Source of the DNA: Frigoribacterium sp. Leaf8
GTDB lineage: Bacteria > Actinomycetota > Actinomycetes > Actinomycetales > Microbacteriaceae
Reading direction: 5' to 3'
DNA length: 49,476 nt
Assembly: GCF_001421165.1 (NCBI RefSeq)
Contig: NZ_LMKB01000003.1
Span: 1 to 49,476, forward strand
Positions 7,179 to 14,886 of the stretch are shown here, in pieces. The translations under genes were made by a program, and so were the position numbers. Position 1 is the stretch's first letter; the number at the start of each line of letters is the position of its first letter. The notes beneath the pieces are model-generated. The model made no database searches. It had not been told where the DNA came from and saw only the letters and a program-made list of their open reading frames with translations.

Positions 7179-7778
7179 CTACTCCCCCACCGGACCTACC
7201 GCAAGAGTCCGAGCAAGAGCCCGGTAGAGAGTCGTCCGGTCGATCTGGAAATCCCGGGCCACCTTGGCCTTTGGAACCCCGGACTCGATCAGCCGGCGCG
7301 CGTCCACCAGCTGCTCGGCGGTGAGCTTCTGTGCACGGCCCTTGTACTTGCCGGCCGCCTGCGCGAGACGAATGCCTTCCCGCTGCCGCTCACGAATCAG
7401 GGTCCGCTCGAACTCCGCGAACGCCCCCAGCAGGTTCAGCATCAGCCGGCCGATCGCATCGTCTGTGTCACGGCTGTAGGTCTGCTGCTCCTTGACGAAG
7501 ACCACTGAGGCGCCCTTGCCCGTGAACTCGTCCACGATCTCGCGAAGATCCCCTAGCGACCGGGCCAGCCGGTCCATCGACGCAACCTTCACGACATCGC
7601 CCTCGCGGACATACCGGATGCAGTCCGTGAGTGCGACCCGGTCCGATCGAGACCCACCCGACACCGTCTCGTCGAAGACCCTGTCGACGTCGCCGACGGC
7701 CTCGAGCTGCCGGCCAAGGTTCTGATCGACCGAGCTCACCCGGACATACGCCACTACCTGCGTTTTGTGCCGCACCAT
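7179..7778 (-). CDS. second serine recombinase (resolvase family)
   Basis: A 199-residue small serine recombinase from the ATG at 7778 (MVRHKTQVVAYVRVSS). An AGGG ribosome binding site lies about 8 nt upstream, and an alternative in-frame GTG is at 7796. The N-terminal catalytic domain has the YVRVSSVDQN nucleophile motif and SMDRLARSLGDL. The long helix is EFERTLIRERQREGIRLAQAAGKYKGR, and a C-terminal helix-turn-helix follows (KAKVARDFQIDRTTLYRAL). It is clearly different in sequence from the recombinase at 3108-3677, so the two represent separate elements rather than a duplication. Together they bracket the DUF4238 and TIR units. Confidence 0.93.
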   Translation of the reverse strand: MVRHKTQVVAYVRVSSVDQNLGRQLEAVGDVDRVFDETVSGGSRSDRVALTDCIRYVREGDVVKVASMDRLARSLGDLREIVDEFTGKGASVVFVKEQQTYSRDTDDAIGRLMLNLLGAFAEFERTLIRERQREGIRLAQAAGKYKGRAQKLTAEQLVDARRLIESGVPKAKVARDFQIDRTTLYRALARTLAVGPVGE

Positions 7779-7845
7779 TCCTAGACCCTGACACACACCT
7801 GTTGCGAAGGGTTCAAAGCACGCCCTAACGCCACGCGCGTCGTCT

Positions 7846-7886
7846 TGTCTACGGACTGTTGCACTGGGGTATACCTCAGAAAGACA
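7846..7886. other. candidate recombination or operator site upstream of the second recombinase
   Basis: TGTCT at 7846-7850 and AGACA at 7882-7886 form inverted ends around a near-perfect palindrome, TGGGGTATACCTCA at 7865-7878. TGTC-type half sites are typical of resolvase binding. The 41-bp spacing does not match a classical subsite, so an operator is an alternative. The rest of 7797-8025 shows no gene. Confidence 0.25.
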
Positions 7887-8025
7887 TTCTCGTGCGGTAG
7901 TTAGAGCCTGCGAGACTGCTCACCGGGATGGCCGGGACGCCACTAATTGTCGGCAGCGTTGCCAAGCTCAATTTCAAGCACCTCTAGGCCCTCCCTGACC
8001 GTGTTGGACTGGACGGAGGAATGAC

Positions 8026-8514
8026 GTGAGCCTGCCTGACCCCATCGGCTACGGAATGCACGAACAAGACCCCCTCGGCACGATCCCGCTTCGTTTGCCG
8101 CACTACGGAGCCTCGCTCCCCGTCGCGACGAGCCGGTTCTTCCGCAAATACGCCACGTTCTCCGGCCGTGCCGGCCGAGCCGAATTCTGGTGGTGGGGAC
8201 TCATCAACGTGGCCTTCAGCCTCGCCATGGGCCTACTCGGCGCCGCCCTGACCGGTGACGCCACCTACATCTACAACCAACCCGTCACTTGGGACGCACC
8301 CAACGTCCTGACAACGCTTTTCGGTCTCGCAACCTTGGTCCCGTCCCTCGCCGTGACCTGGCGCCGACTCCATGACGCCGACCTCAGCGGAGGCTGGTTC
8401 TTCCTGGCCCTCATCCCCATCCTTGGATGGGCCGCGCTGATCGTCATGCTCGCGCTCCCAAGCCGAGCCTCAGGCATCCGGTTCGACCAGACCAACTACC
8501 TCGAACACCCCTAG
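8026..8514 (+). CDS. DUF805 family membrane protein (second copy)
   Basis: A 162-residue membrane protein starting at a GTG with a strong GGAGGA ribosome binding site 5 nt upstream. A 40-residue polar N-terminus is followed by the DUF805 motif RAGRAEFWWWGLINV, hydrophobic segments, then VTWRRLHDADLSGGWFFLAL and a final hairpin ending in ALPS. It is shorter than and clearly diverged from the copy at 1912-2418 (RRLHDADLSGGW versus RRLHDTGRSGWW). The function of the family is unknown. It is convergent with the anti-sigma gene. Confidence 0.88.
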   Translation: MSLPDPIGYGMHEQDPLGTIPLRLPHYGASLPVATSRFFRKYATFSGRAGRAEFWWWGLINVAFSLAMGLLGAALTGDATYIYNQPVTWDAPNVLTTLFGLATLVPSLAVTWRRLHDADLSGGWFFLALIPILGWAALIVMLALPSRASGIRFDQTNYLEHP

Positions 8515-8588
8515 CAATCACACGGGGACGGCCGCGCAACCACCGCCCGGTCAACGACCGTCTAACGGGCGTCTCGTTCGCGAGGTAC

Positions 8589-9299
8589 TCAGGTGTCTAG
8601 CCGAGCCAACGCGACCGTGGATCCCTTCAAGCGGATTTCTACACTCGCGATCTTCAGGCTGGGAATGGCTGTCGACGCAGACAGATCTGCGGCACGCGAG
8701 CCGGCTGCGTCCCACGTCGCGACGGTGAGCGTGGTGTTGTCCGTTTGTGTGACCACGAGCTCGTATCCGGAGTTGTCTGGCGCGTCCGCGCCGTAGTCGC
8801 AGTTCCAATCGAGCCTCGTGCCCCAAGATTTCTCCTCGATCTGCAGACCCGCAGTAAGGGTGGTGGAGTCGGTTCCGGGGTCCATTGGCTGGAACGTCAT
8901 CTGGGCCGTCGCTGGGCCGACGTCGTTTCTTGCGCCTACGGCGAGCCCCCCGAAGACGGCGGCAGCAACAGCAGCGGCAACTGCGAGAGCCATGACTCCT
9001 CGGCGGCGGCGTTGACTCTTGCGGACGCGGTGGGCCATCAGCGACAACGTTTCTGATGGCGCCGGAGTGTCGTCCGAACCCAGAGGTGAATGGATGGCAA
9101 GGGCCTCTTCCGGCGAGATCTGGCTCAGGATGCCTGGGAGACCCGCAAGTTCCGTCACCGCTTCACGGCAGTTGGCGCAGGTACTGAGGTGCTGCTCGTA
9201 TTCGCGACGTTCATCGGTGGGGAGCGCTCCGAGGACGTAGGACGCGTCCCAGTCCTGGTAACGGTCCTCGTGAGCTTGGTGATCGGGATGCTCAGTCAT
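8589..9299 (-). CDS. RskA-type anti-sigma factor
   Basis: A 236-residue membrane anti-sigma factor. The cytoplasmic N-terminus carries a zinc anti-sigma motif, His37-x3-Cys41-x2-Cys44 (QHLSTCANC). One transmembrane helix spans about 101-121 (VMALAVAAAVAAAVFGGLA). Residues 125-236 are the extracytoplasmic RskA domain with the typical ATAQMTFQPM and LVVTQTDN strands. It would sequester the ECF sigma factor until proteolysis or a redox signal releases it. Its ATG overlaps the sigma stop by 4 bases (ATGA), so the two are co-translated. The neighbouring COG4315 lipoprotein is a plausible target gene of the pair. Confidence 0.92.
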   Translation of the reverse strand: MTEHPDHQAHEDRYQDWDASYVLGALPTDERREYEQHLSTCANCREAVTELAGLPGILSQISPEEALAIHSPLGSDDTPAPSETLSLMAHRVRKSQRRRRGVMALAVAAAVAAAVFGGLAVGARNDVGPATAQMTFQPMDPGTDSTTLTAGLQIEEKSWGTRLDWNCDYGADAPDNSGYELVVTQTDNTTLTVATWDAAGSRAADLSASTAIPSLKIASVEIRLKGSTVALARLDT

Positions 9300-9802
9300 C
9301 GTGTGACGCCCCTTTCTTGGAGGGCTAGCCTCAGCCCGCGCAACCCGTAGTGGAGCCGCGATTTCGCGGTTCCTTCTGGGATGCCAAGCCGTCTCGAAAT
9401 TTCAGGAATGCTCTGACCAGCGAAGTACGCACAGACGACGACTTGACGGTGCTGGTCGGAGAGCGACGCCAGCGCGTCCGCAACCATGATGCTGTCCAGG
9501 ACCGCATCAGTGCGATCGAGAGCAGCGCCTTCTCCCTCGCCAGGGGCTGCCACTTCTCGTCGACTCCGGGCAGATCGTGCGTCGTCGATGACGAGGCGCC
9601 GAGCGACGGTGAACAGCCACGCTTGAGCAGCATCCTTGTCGAGCTCCAGCACCTTGGGACGCTGCCATGCTCTCAGCATCGTCTCCTGAACGATGTCCTC
9701 GGTCAGCGCCGCGTTCCGAGTGAGGCTGTGTGTGTAACGGCGAAGCGCCCCGCCGTGGCACTCGAACAATGCCGACAAGAGCTCGTCACTGGCTCGGGTC
9801 AT
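9296..9802 (-). CDS. ECF RNA polymerase sigma factor (SigK/SigL type)
   Basis: 168 residues from the ATG at 9802; an in-frame GTG at 9811 is an alternative. Region 2 includes HSLTRNAALTEDIVQETMLRAWQR and the promoter-melting AWLFTVARRLVIDDARS. Region 4 contains LSDQHRQVVVCAYFAGQS and the helix-turn-helix IPEISRRLGIPEGTAKSRLHYGL. No extra C-terminal domain is present. It overlaps an RskA-like anti-sigma gene, the arrangement of mycobacterial sigK-rskA and sigL-rslA. Upstream, TGAACC at 9944-9949 (minus strand) with a CG-starting hexamer 16 nt downstream resembles the promoter before the adjacent lipoprotein, suggesting autoregulation. Confidence 0.93.
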   Translation of the reverse strand: MTRASDELLSALFECHGGALRRYTHSLTRNAALTEDIVQETMLRAWQRPKVLELDKDAAQAWLFTVARRLVIDDARSARSRREVAAPGEGEGAALDRTDAVLDSIMVADALASLSDQHRQVVVCAYFAGQSIPEISRRLGIPEGTAKSRLHYGLRGLRLALQERGVTR

Positions 9803-9921
9803 GACCTTCACCGCCTCGCGCCGGTGAAGTCCGGCCAGTGCCTGATCCAGGACCGCCTTTCATCGTGCCTGTAGCGAGCGCAACGGGAAACGCCGATGCG
9901 CACCAGCGGTCGAACCTCATG

Positions 9922-9949
9922 CCATCGACATGGCCAGGACATGGGTTCA
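9922..9949 (-). promoter_or_regulatory. possible ECF autoregulatory promoter
   Basis: On the minus strand, TGAACC (9949-9944) is followed after 16 nt by CGATGG (9927-9922). The -35 matches that of the lipoprotein promoter at 10665-10692 and the spacing is identical, but the -10 is only a partial match. It sits about 120 bases before the sigma start. The remaining bases of 9812-10100 show no gene. Confidence 0.35.
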
Positions 9950-10100
9950 CCGTCTGAGCGGAAGGAGTCGACGCATTCGCACCCACTGTCTCTGCTTTCA
10001 TGTCGATGAGCACTGCCTTGTGGCTCCTTTGCTCGGGTGGGGTCGTGGAGCTGCGAGGGCCTGCAACCCGGAGAGTTCTGTCCGGCAGGCACGCGCGCGA

Positions 10101-10619
10101 TCAGGACGCTGGGGTTGCTGAGCCCTCAGTGCCTGCTTCCATGTTGATCGTGCCGTCCGGCTGGAGGACGTACCAGGCATCCTTCACGCCCTGTCCGTTG
10201 ACCTGTCCCGGTTCGGTGTCCTTCGCGAACCGGTACACCGGCCAGCCGTCGACGGTCAGCTGGGTTGTCCCGTCCGTGCGGGTGAGGGAACCGATCTCGC
10301 CCGTGATGCCGTCTGGGGAGGACGTGTCGGAGGCTTCGACTGCCGGCCAGGTCATGGCGCATTCGTCGTAGCAGTTGCTGGTGCCCGAGTCCTGCTCGTC
10401 CATCTTGAACGTGTAGATCGTGTACCCGGCGTCGTCGGTGATGATTTCGCCCAAGGGAGACGTTGCGGTGCCGAGGACTGCCGCTGCCGCGGTGGTCTCG
10501 GCGGGGGCCGGCTCGGTGGAGTCGGTCGTCGTGGATGATTCGGCAGATGTGGCGCACCCGGAGAGAGCGGCCGCGGCCAAGACGGCCGTCGTGAGCGTGA
10601 TGGTCATTCGCTTGTGCAT
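10101..10619 (-). CDS. COG4315-type lipoprotein (Lipoprotein_15 repeats)
   Basis: A 172-residue secreted lipoprotein with signal peptide MHKRMTITLTTAVLAAAALS and lipobox LSGC (Cys22). A Thr/Glu/Ser-rich linker reaches about residue 50. Two copies of the secreted repeat of unknown function follow: the first around YTFKMDEQDSGTSNCYDEC with TWPAV, the second around TVDGWPVYRFAKDTEPG with DAWYVLQPDG. Proteins of this type are often placed beside ECF sigma/RskA pairs. A strong AGGAGGAA ribosome binding site precedes the ATG, and an ECF-type promoter lies about 45-70 bases upstream. The biochemical role is unknown; an envelope-stress or redox-related function is inferred. Confidence 0.9.
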   Translation of the reverse strand: MHKRMTITLTTAVLAAAALSGCATSAESSTTTDSTEPAPAETTAAAAVLGTATSPLGEIITDDAGYTIYTFKMDEQDSGTSNCYDECAMTWPAVEASDTSSPDGITGEIGSLTRTDGTTQLTVDGWPVYRFAKDTEPGQVNGQGVKDAWYVLQPDGTINMEAGTEGSATPAS

Positions 10620-10664
10620 ATTTCCTCCTGCTGGTACGCCGGCCCAGGTAGCCCGCTTACTACG

Positions 10665-10692
10665 AACACGACGCAGCTCATCCAGGAGTTCA
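10665..10692 (-). promoter_or_regulatory. ECF-type promoter of the COG4315 lipoprotein
   Basis: On the minus strand, TGAACT (10692-10687), a 16-nt spacer and CGTGTT (10670-10665) closely match the TGAACC-N16-CGTGTC pattern reported for SigL-type ECF factors. The hexamers are about 45 nt before the ATG at 10619, leaving a leader of about 40 nt with an AGGAGGAA ribosome binding site. The promoter faces the sigma/anti-sigma operon that probably drives it. Confidence 0.6.
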
Positions 10693-10911
10693 TCCGCGGC
10701 CGAAAAAGGCCGAAAAAGATCGGCGGTCGCAGGCAGCCGTCCTCACTCCCGGCGAAACGGGTGGCAGACGCGGGTGACGACCCTGTACCAAGGGCACCGC
10801 TGTCACACATCCGTCGTTCTTGGGATCGGCTAGTGAATGTCCCTCTGGCACGGCACGGTCGCGCGATGCCTACCCTGTGCTGATCGATCGGCTGGCCGCC
10901 CGAGACAGCGC

Positions 10912-10928
10912 ATACCCCCAGGGGGTAC
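10912..10928. promoter_or_regulatory. CsoR-like copper operator
   Basis: TACCCCC-A-GGGGGTA at 10913-10927 is a perfect palindrome of the kind bound by CsoR copper sensors (GC-rich TACCCC arms). It overlaps a TACAGT -10-like box at 10926-10931, so binding would block transcription toward the DUF6153-DUF305-permease genes. An equivalent site precedes copZ-copA at 48074-48090. No csoR gene is in the window. Confidence 0.65.
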
Positions 10929-11012
10929 AGTTCGATTCGGTCGACCTCGCAACGGAACGTGCTTCCGCTGCAGCCCGACGATCCCCCACCCCTCGTCCTG
11001 ATCGAAGAATCG

Positions 11013-11468
11013 ATGCTCGCCACCACCGCCTCCCCGCGTCGCCGGCTGCTGTTGCAGGTCACGGCGACGCTGGCGTTGCTGCTGCTGGTCGGGTTCACGG
11101 TCCTGATGCACACGATGGCCGGCCACACCGACGGCCACGAGCACCCGATGGCAGCTCCCGCCGCCACCACCGAGCACGTCCATGCCGTCGGAAACCGCCA
11201 CGGGGAGCATGCCGCTCCCGCGGCCGCGGTGCTGACGGTCCTCACCGACGCCGGCTGCGACAGCGGCCTGTGCGCGCTGATGTGCTCGCTGATGGGGATG
11301 GCGTGCGCGCTGACGATCGCCCTGTTCGCATGGGCGCTACTGCGCGCACGGACCGGCGGTGTCATCGCGCTGCTGTCGCGACTGCTTGCGCTGGCTGACC
11401 GGCTGCCGCGCCACATCGCAGCACCGAAACCACCGTCACTGACGGCACTGCAGATCATCCGCATCTGA
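11013..11468 (+). CDS. DUF6153-like membrane protein of a copper locus
   Basis: 151 residues from the ATG at 11013 (MLATTASPRRRLLLQV); the frame is also open from a GTG at 10959. Residues 9-33 form a membrane helix. The extracytoplasmic loop is unusually rich in His and Met (MHTMAGHTDGHEHPM, then EHVHAVGNRHGEH), a typical copper-binding composition. A second membrane region contains Cys and Met residues (CDSGLCALMCSLMGMACAL). A Pro-rich tail follows. The position downstream of a CsoR-like operator and before a DUF305 lipoprotein supports a role in copper handling. The DUF6153 name is by recalled pattern. Confidence 0.75.
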   Translation: MLATTASPRRRLLLQVTATLALLLLVGFTVLMHTMAGHTDGHEHPMAAPAATTEHVHAVGNRHGEHAAPAAAVLTVLTDAGCDSGLCALMCSLMGMACALTIALFAWALLRARTGGVIALLSRLLALADRLPRHIAAPKPPSLTALQIIRI

Positions 11469-11576
11469 TCCGCCCCCTGCGGGACCACACCGCCGCAGGG
11501 CGGCTCCCGCATGCCCAGAACCGGGAGGCATCCGCCTGCCCGGACCAGCTGACGCATCCACGGGAATGGACCTTCC

Positions 11577-12161
11577 ATGCACACCACCACGACCACGCGC
11601 ACCCTCGCGATCGCCGCCTCGCTCACCCTCGGCCTGACCCTCGCGAGCTGCTCCACGAACGACAGCAGCTCCGACGCGGGCTCGTCCGCCTCGTCGAGCT
11701 CGGCCGCGTCGGCGCACGACGACCAGGACGTGATGTTCGCGCAGATGATGCTGCCGCACCACGAGCAGGCCGTCGAGATGAGCGACGCGCTCCTCGCCAA
11801 GGGCGACGGTGTCGACCCCGACGTCGCCACCCTGGCGGAGCAGATCAAGGCCGAGCAGGGTCCGGAGATCATTCAGCTCGCCAGCTGGCTGCAGGGCTGG
11901 GGTGAGCCCACGGAGTCGGGGCACTCCATGTCCGGGATGATGTCCGATTCCGACATGACCGACCTCGACCAGGCATCCGCAAAGGACGCCGGAAAGCTGT
12001 TCCTGCAGCAGATGGTCCAGCACCACGAGGGCGCCGTCGACATGGCCAGGAGCGAAGTCGACAAGGGCATGAACACCGACGCGGTCGCGATGGCGAAGTC
12101 GATCGTGTCGAGCCAGACCGAGCAGATCACGCAGATGAAGGACATGCTCGCGTCCACGTGA
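11577..12161 (+). CDS. DUF305 lipoprotein (CopM-like)
   Basis: A 194-residue lipoprotein with a signal peptide ending in LTLASC (Cys25), then a Ser/Ala linker to about residue 47. Two DUF305 helical units follow, with the paired signature MLPHHEQAVEMSDALL and MVQHHEGAVDMARSEV. The intervening loop is Met-rich (GHSMSGMMSDSDM). DUF305 proteins such as cyanobacterial CopM bind copper through these His/Met residues outside the membrane. The gene follows the DUF6153 gene by about 110 bases and is probably in the same CsoR-controlled unit. A stable hairpin just downstream suggests that transcription can end here. Confidence 0.92.
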   Translation: MHTTTTTRTLAIAASLTLGLTLASCSTNDSSSDAGSSASSSSAASAHDDQDVMFAQMMLPHHEQAVEMSDALLAKGDGVDPDVATLAEQIKAEQGPEIIQLASWLQGWGEPTESGHSMSGMMSDSDMTDLDQASAKDAGKLFLQQMVQHHEGAVDMARSEVDKGMNTDAVAMAKSIVSSQTEQITQMKDMLAST

Positions 12162-12175
12162 CACCAGTCGAGGGT

Positions 12176-12201
12176 CGAGGCGGGCAACGCAGTCCGCCTC
12201 G
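12176..12201 (+). terminator. hairpin terminator after the DUF305 gene
   Basis: CGAGGCGG (12176-12183), a 10-nt loop and CCGCCTCG (12194-12201) form a perfect 8-bp stem 15 bases after the DUF305 stop. A pyrimidine-rich tract (TTCTTCCCCCCTTT) follows. This argues that the permease reading frame really begins downstream at 12263 rather than at the GTG overlapping the DUF305 stop. Confidence 0.5.
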
Positions 12202-12262
12202 GCCCGAGACCGGTTCTTCCCCCCTTTGTGACCACCCTGTCGCTGCAGAACATGCCCGCGAC

Positions 12263-13459
12263 GTGAAGAAGCAGGTGTACGTGTTCGTGATCAACGCAGT
12301 CGGTGACGCCCTGGTAGCAGCCGGCTCGATGGGGTGGGAGATCCTCTGGCCCCTCATCCTCGGCTTCACTCTCTCCGGCGTCATCCAAGCCGTCGTCCGC
12401 ACCGACCAGATCACCAAGCTCATGCGCGACGACTCCCCCCGAGCGATCAGCGTCGCAACCGGCCTGGGCGCACTGTCCTCGTCCTGCTCCTACGCCGCCG
12501 TCGCCCTCGCACGGACGCTCTTCCGCAAGGGCGCGAGCCTGTCGTCGGCCATGGCGTTCGAGGTCGCCTCCACGAACCTCGTCGTCGAGCTCGGCTTGAT
12601 CCTCGCGTTCGTCATGGGCTGGCAGTTCACCGCAGCGGAGTTCGTCGGTGGACCACTGATGATCATCCTCATCGCCCTCGGGTTCCGGCTCTGGATGCGC
12701 GGGAAGATCGTCGACGCCGCCCGCGAACAGGCCGACAAGGGACTCGCCGGCGCGATGGAGGGCCATGCAGCCATGGACATGTCCGTGCAGGGCGACCAGG
12801 GCTTCTGGCGGCGACTGTTCTCGAGGCCCGGGCTCACGAGCGTGTCGCAGTACTTCGTCATGGACTGGGCATCCGTCATCCGCGACATCGTCATCGGGCT
12901 ACTCATCGCCGGCGCCTTCGACGCCTGGGTCCCGAAGGCGTGGCTGCAAGCACTGTTCCTCGATGGACACCCGACGCTCGCGTTCCTGATCGACCCGCTC
13001 ATCGGGCCGATCCTGGCGATGGTGAGCTTCGTCTGCTCCGTCGGCAACGTCCCCCTCGCAGCGGTCCTCTGGAACGGTGGGATCAGCTTCGGCGGTGTGA
13101 TCAGCTTCATCTTCGCCGACCTGATCATCATCCCGATCATCATCATCTACCGGAAGTACTACGGCTGGAGAGCAGCCCTCCGCATCACCGGGATCTTCTA
13201 CGGCGCCATGGTCCTCGCCGGCTACGCCGTCGAACTGCTCTTCACCCCGCTGCACCTCGTCCCCACGAACCGGCACCTCACCATCGTGACGACCTCGATC
13301 AGCTGGAACTACACCACCTGGCTCAACATCGTGTTCCTGCTCGTCGCGGCGTTCCTGCTCGTCGTCTTCACCCGCAGCGGCTCATGGCCCATGCTCCGCA
13401 TGATGGGTGACCACCCCGATGCCCACGACCAGGCACACGCCGAGCACGGCAAGCCCTGA
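12263..13459 (+). CDS. permease of the PF03773 (DUF318/ArsP-like) family
   Basis: 398 residues from the GTG at 12263 (VKKQVYVFVINAV); the frame extends upstream to 12158, but a hairpin intervenes. It has about eight membrane segments in two similar halves. The first half begins GWEILWPLILGFTLSGVIQ and contains the conserved SSSCSYAAVALARTLFRKGAS motif with a Cys in the membrane. The second begins in DWASVIRDIVIGLLIAGA and contains FVCSVGNVPLAAVLWNGG with another conserved Cys. A His-rich tail follows (DHPDAHDQAHAEHG). Members export organoarsenicals or other thiophilic compounds; here the copper neighbours suggest metal or metal-adduct transport. The substrate is not determinable. Confidence 0.88.
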   Translation: MKKQVYVFVINAVGDALVAAGSMGWEILWPLILGFTLSGVIQAVVRTDQITKLMRDDSPRAISVATGLGALSSSCSYAAVALARTLFRKGASLSSAMAFEVASTNLVVELGLILAFVMGWQFTAAEFVGGPLMIILIALGFRLWMRGKIVDAAREQADKGLAGAMEGHAAMDMSVQGDQGFWRRLFSRPGLTSVSQYFVMDWASVIRDIVIGLLIAGAFDAWVPKAWLQALFLDGHPTLAFLIDPLIGPILAMVSFVCSVGNVPLAAVLWNGGISFGGVISFIFADLIIIPIIIIYRKYYGWRAALRITGIFYGAMVLAGYAVELLFTPLHLVPTNRHLTIVTTSISWNYTTWLNIVFLLVAAFLLVVFTRSGSWPMLRMMGDHPDAHDQAHAEHGKP

Positions 13460-13637
13460 CCCGACCGGCCACGCCGACAGGGCGAGCTAGGCCACACAGC
13501 ATCGTCGAAATCACGCCACACAGCGTTCCCAGCCACAACGTGTCGACGCTCACTCCTGCGGTGCTCGCCGGCGCCAGGACCCCGTTCCCCGTCGCGACGA
13601 CGGGGTCAGGTGCGGCCGATCGGCCGCCGCGACCTGC

Positions 13638-13675
13638 AGGAGGCGCGGTGCGCGGAATCCGGCACCGCGCCTCCT
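13638..13675. terminator. bidirectional terminator built from an inverted GGAGGCGCGG pair
   Basis: AGGAGGCGCGGTGC (13638-13651) and its exact inverse (13662-13675) form a perfect 14-bp stem with a 10-nt loop between the convergent permease and alcohol dehydrogenase genes. It is the first appearance of the dispersed GGAGGCGCGG word in the window. Confidence 0.75.
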
Positions 13676-13688
13676 CGGGGTGGTCGCG

Positions 13689-14732
13689 TCAGGGGACGAT
13701 GACGGCCCGGCCGCGGACGGTGCCGGCGGCGAGGGCCTCGTAGGCCTTCGGGCCGTCGTCGAGCGAGTAGCGCTGCGTCGCGACCTCGACCTGACGGGCA
13801 CGGGCGAGGTCGAGGACCTCGATCAGTTCGCTGCGGCTGCCCCAGTAGGGGATGCGCACGGCGACGTCGTAGCCGATCGTGCCGAAGCCGAGCTCGACGG
13901 TGCCGCCACCGATGCCGACGATGGTCACGTCGGCGTCCGCCGCGGCGACCGCGACCGCCGTGGCCATGGTCGGCTTCGCCCCGACGAAGTCGAAGACGGC
14001 CTGGACGCCGAGGCCTCCGGTGATCTCGCGGATCGCGTCGGCGGCGTGCTCGTCGCTGATCACCGTGTGGTGCGCACCGACGTGCTTCGCCAGCTCGAGC
14101 TTCTCGTCGGTGACGTCGAGCGCGATGATCTGCGCACCCGAGAGCGCCCGCAGGATCTGGATGCCGACGTGCCCGAGGCCTCCGGTGCCGATGACGACGG
14201 CGTAGGTGCCGGCGCCGAGCTTCGGCAGCGAGGTCTTGATCGCGTGGTACGGCGTGAGGCCGGCGTCGGTGAGCGACACGTTCTCGACCGGGTCGAGGTC
14301 GCCGAGCGGCACCAGGTGGCGGGGGTCGTCGACGATCATGTACTCGGCCATCGACCCGGGAGCGCCGAGCCCGGGAGGCTTGATGCCCTCGGCGGCGGCG
14401 TTGACGCAGTAGTTCTCCTTGCCCTGGGCGCACTGGTGGCAACGGCCACAACCCCACGGGCCGTAGACGGCGACCGCGTCACCGACCTGCAGGTGCTCGA
14501 CGCCCTCGCCGAGCTCGGCCACGATGCCGGCGCCCTCGTGCCCGAGCGTGAGCGGCAGCGGGTAGCCCTGCGCCGTGTAGTCCTCTTCACCGAGGCTCAT
14601 GACGTACTCGTCGGAGTGGCAGACACCGGCCGCCGTGACCTTCAGCAGCACCTGCCCGGGGCCGGGTGACGGCTTCTCGATCTCGACGACTTCGGGGGGC
14701 TGACCTACCTGGGCGTACTGGAGTGCCTTCAT
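13689..14732 (-). CDS. zinc-dependent alcohol dehydrogenase
   Basis: A 347-residue medium-chain dehydrogenase. Catalytic zinc ligands are Cys38 (GVCHSD) and His65-Glu66 (LGHEGAG). The structural zinc site has Cys95, Cys98, Cys101 and Cys109 (CGRCHQC then NYC). The nucleotide-binding turn is VIGTGGLGHVG, followed by an Asp that favours NAD over NADP (ALDVTDEK). It oxidises alcohols or reduces aldehydes, and the cytoplasmic family is close to bacterial AdhA/AdhT types. The ATG at 14732 begins MKALQYAQVG, matching the usual start. It is a stand-alone gene between a bidirectional terminator and a divergent gene. Confidence 0.93.
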   Translation of the reverse strand: MKALQYAQVGQPPEVVEIEKPSPGPGQVLLKVTAAGVCHSDEYVMSLGEEDYTAQGYPLPLTLGHEGAGIVAELGEGVEHLQVGDAVAVYGPWGCGRCHQCAQGKENYCVNAAAEGIKPPGLGAPGSMAEYMIVDDPRHLVPLGDLDPVENVSLTDAGLTPYHAIKTSLPKLGAGTYAVVIGTGGLGHVGIQILRALSGAQIIALDVTDEKLELAKHVGAHHTVISDEHAADAIREITGGLGVQAVFDFVGAKPTMATAVAVAAADADVTIVGIGGGTVELGFGTIGYDVAVRIPYWGSRSELIEVLDLARARQVEVATQRYSLDDGPKAYEALAAGTVRGRAVIVP

Positions 14733-14886
14733 GGGCCGCAGGCTACGCCCGACCGCTGGAGAACGCACGACAGGTGTCGCGTTACTGGAGGCGTCGGGGC
14801 GCGGTCGGGGTCGTGCCGCCGGCGGTGTCGGGGCGTGGTGGTGGCGGTGACCGACGGTGACGGTGGTCGGCCCTACGATCGACGGC

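Noticed and set aside
12158-12262. N-terminal extension of the permease from the GTG overlapping the DUF305 stop
   Set aside because: The 35 extra residues are low-complexity, a terminator-like hairpin lies within, and the family normally starts near the first membrane helix.
1-13600. tRNA-associated attachment site for the island
   Set aside because: I looked for a tRNA-like fold or long direct repeats bounding the region and saw none. The window may not include the left boundary.
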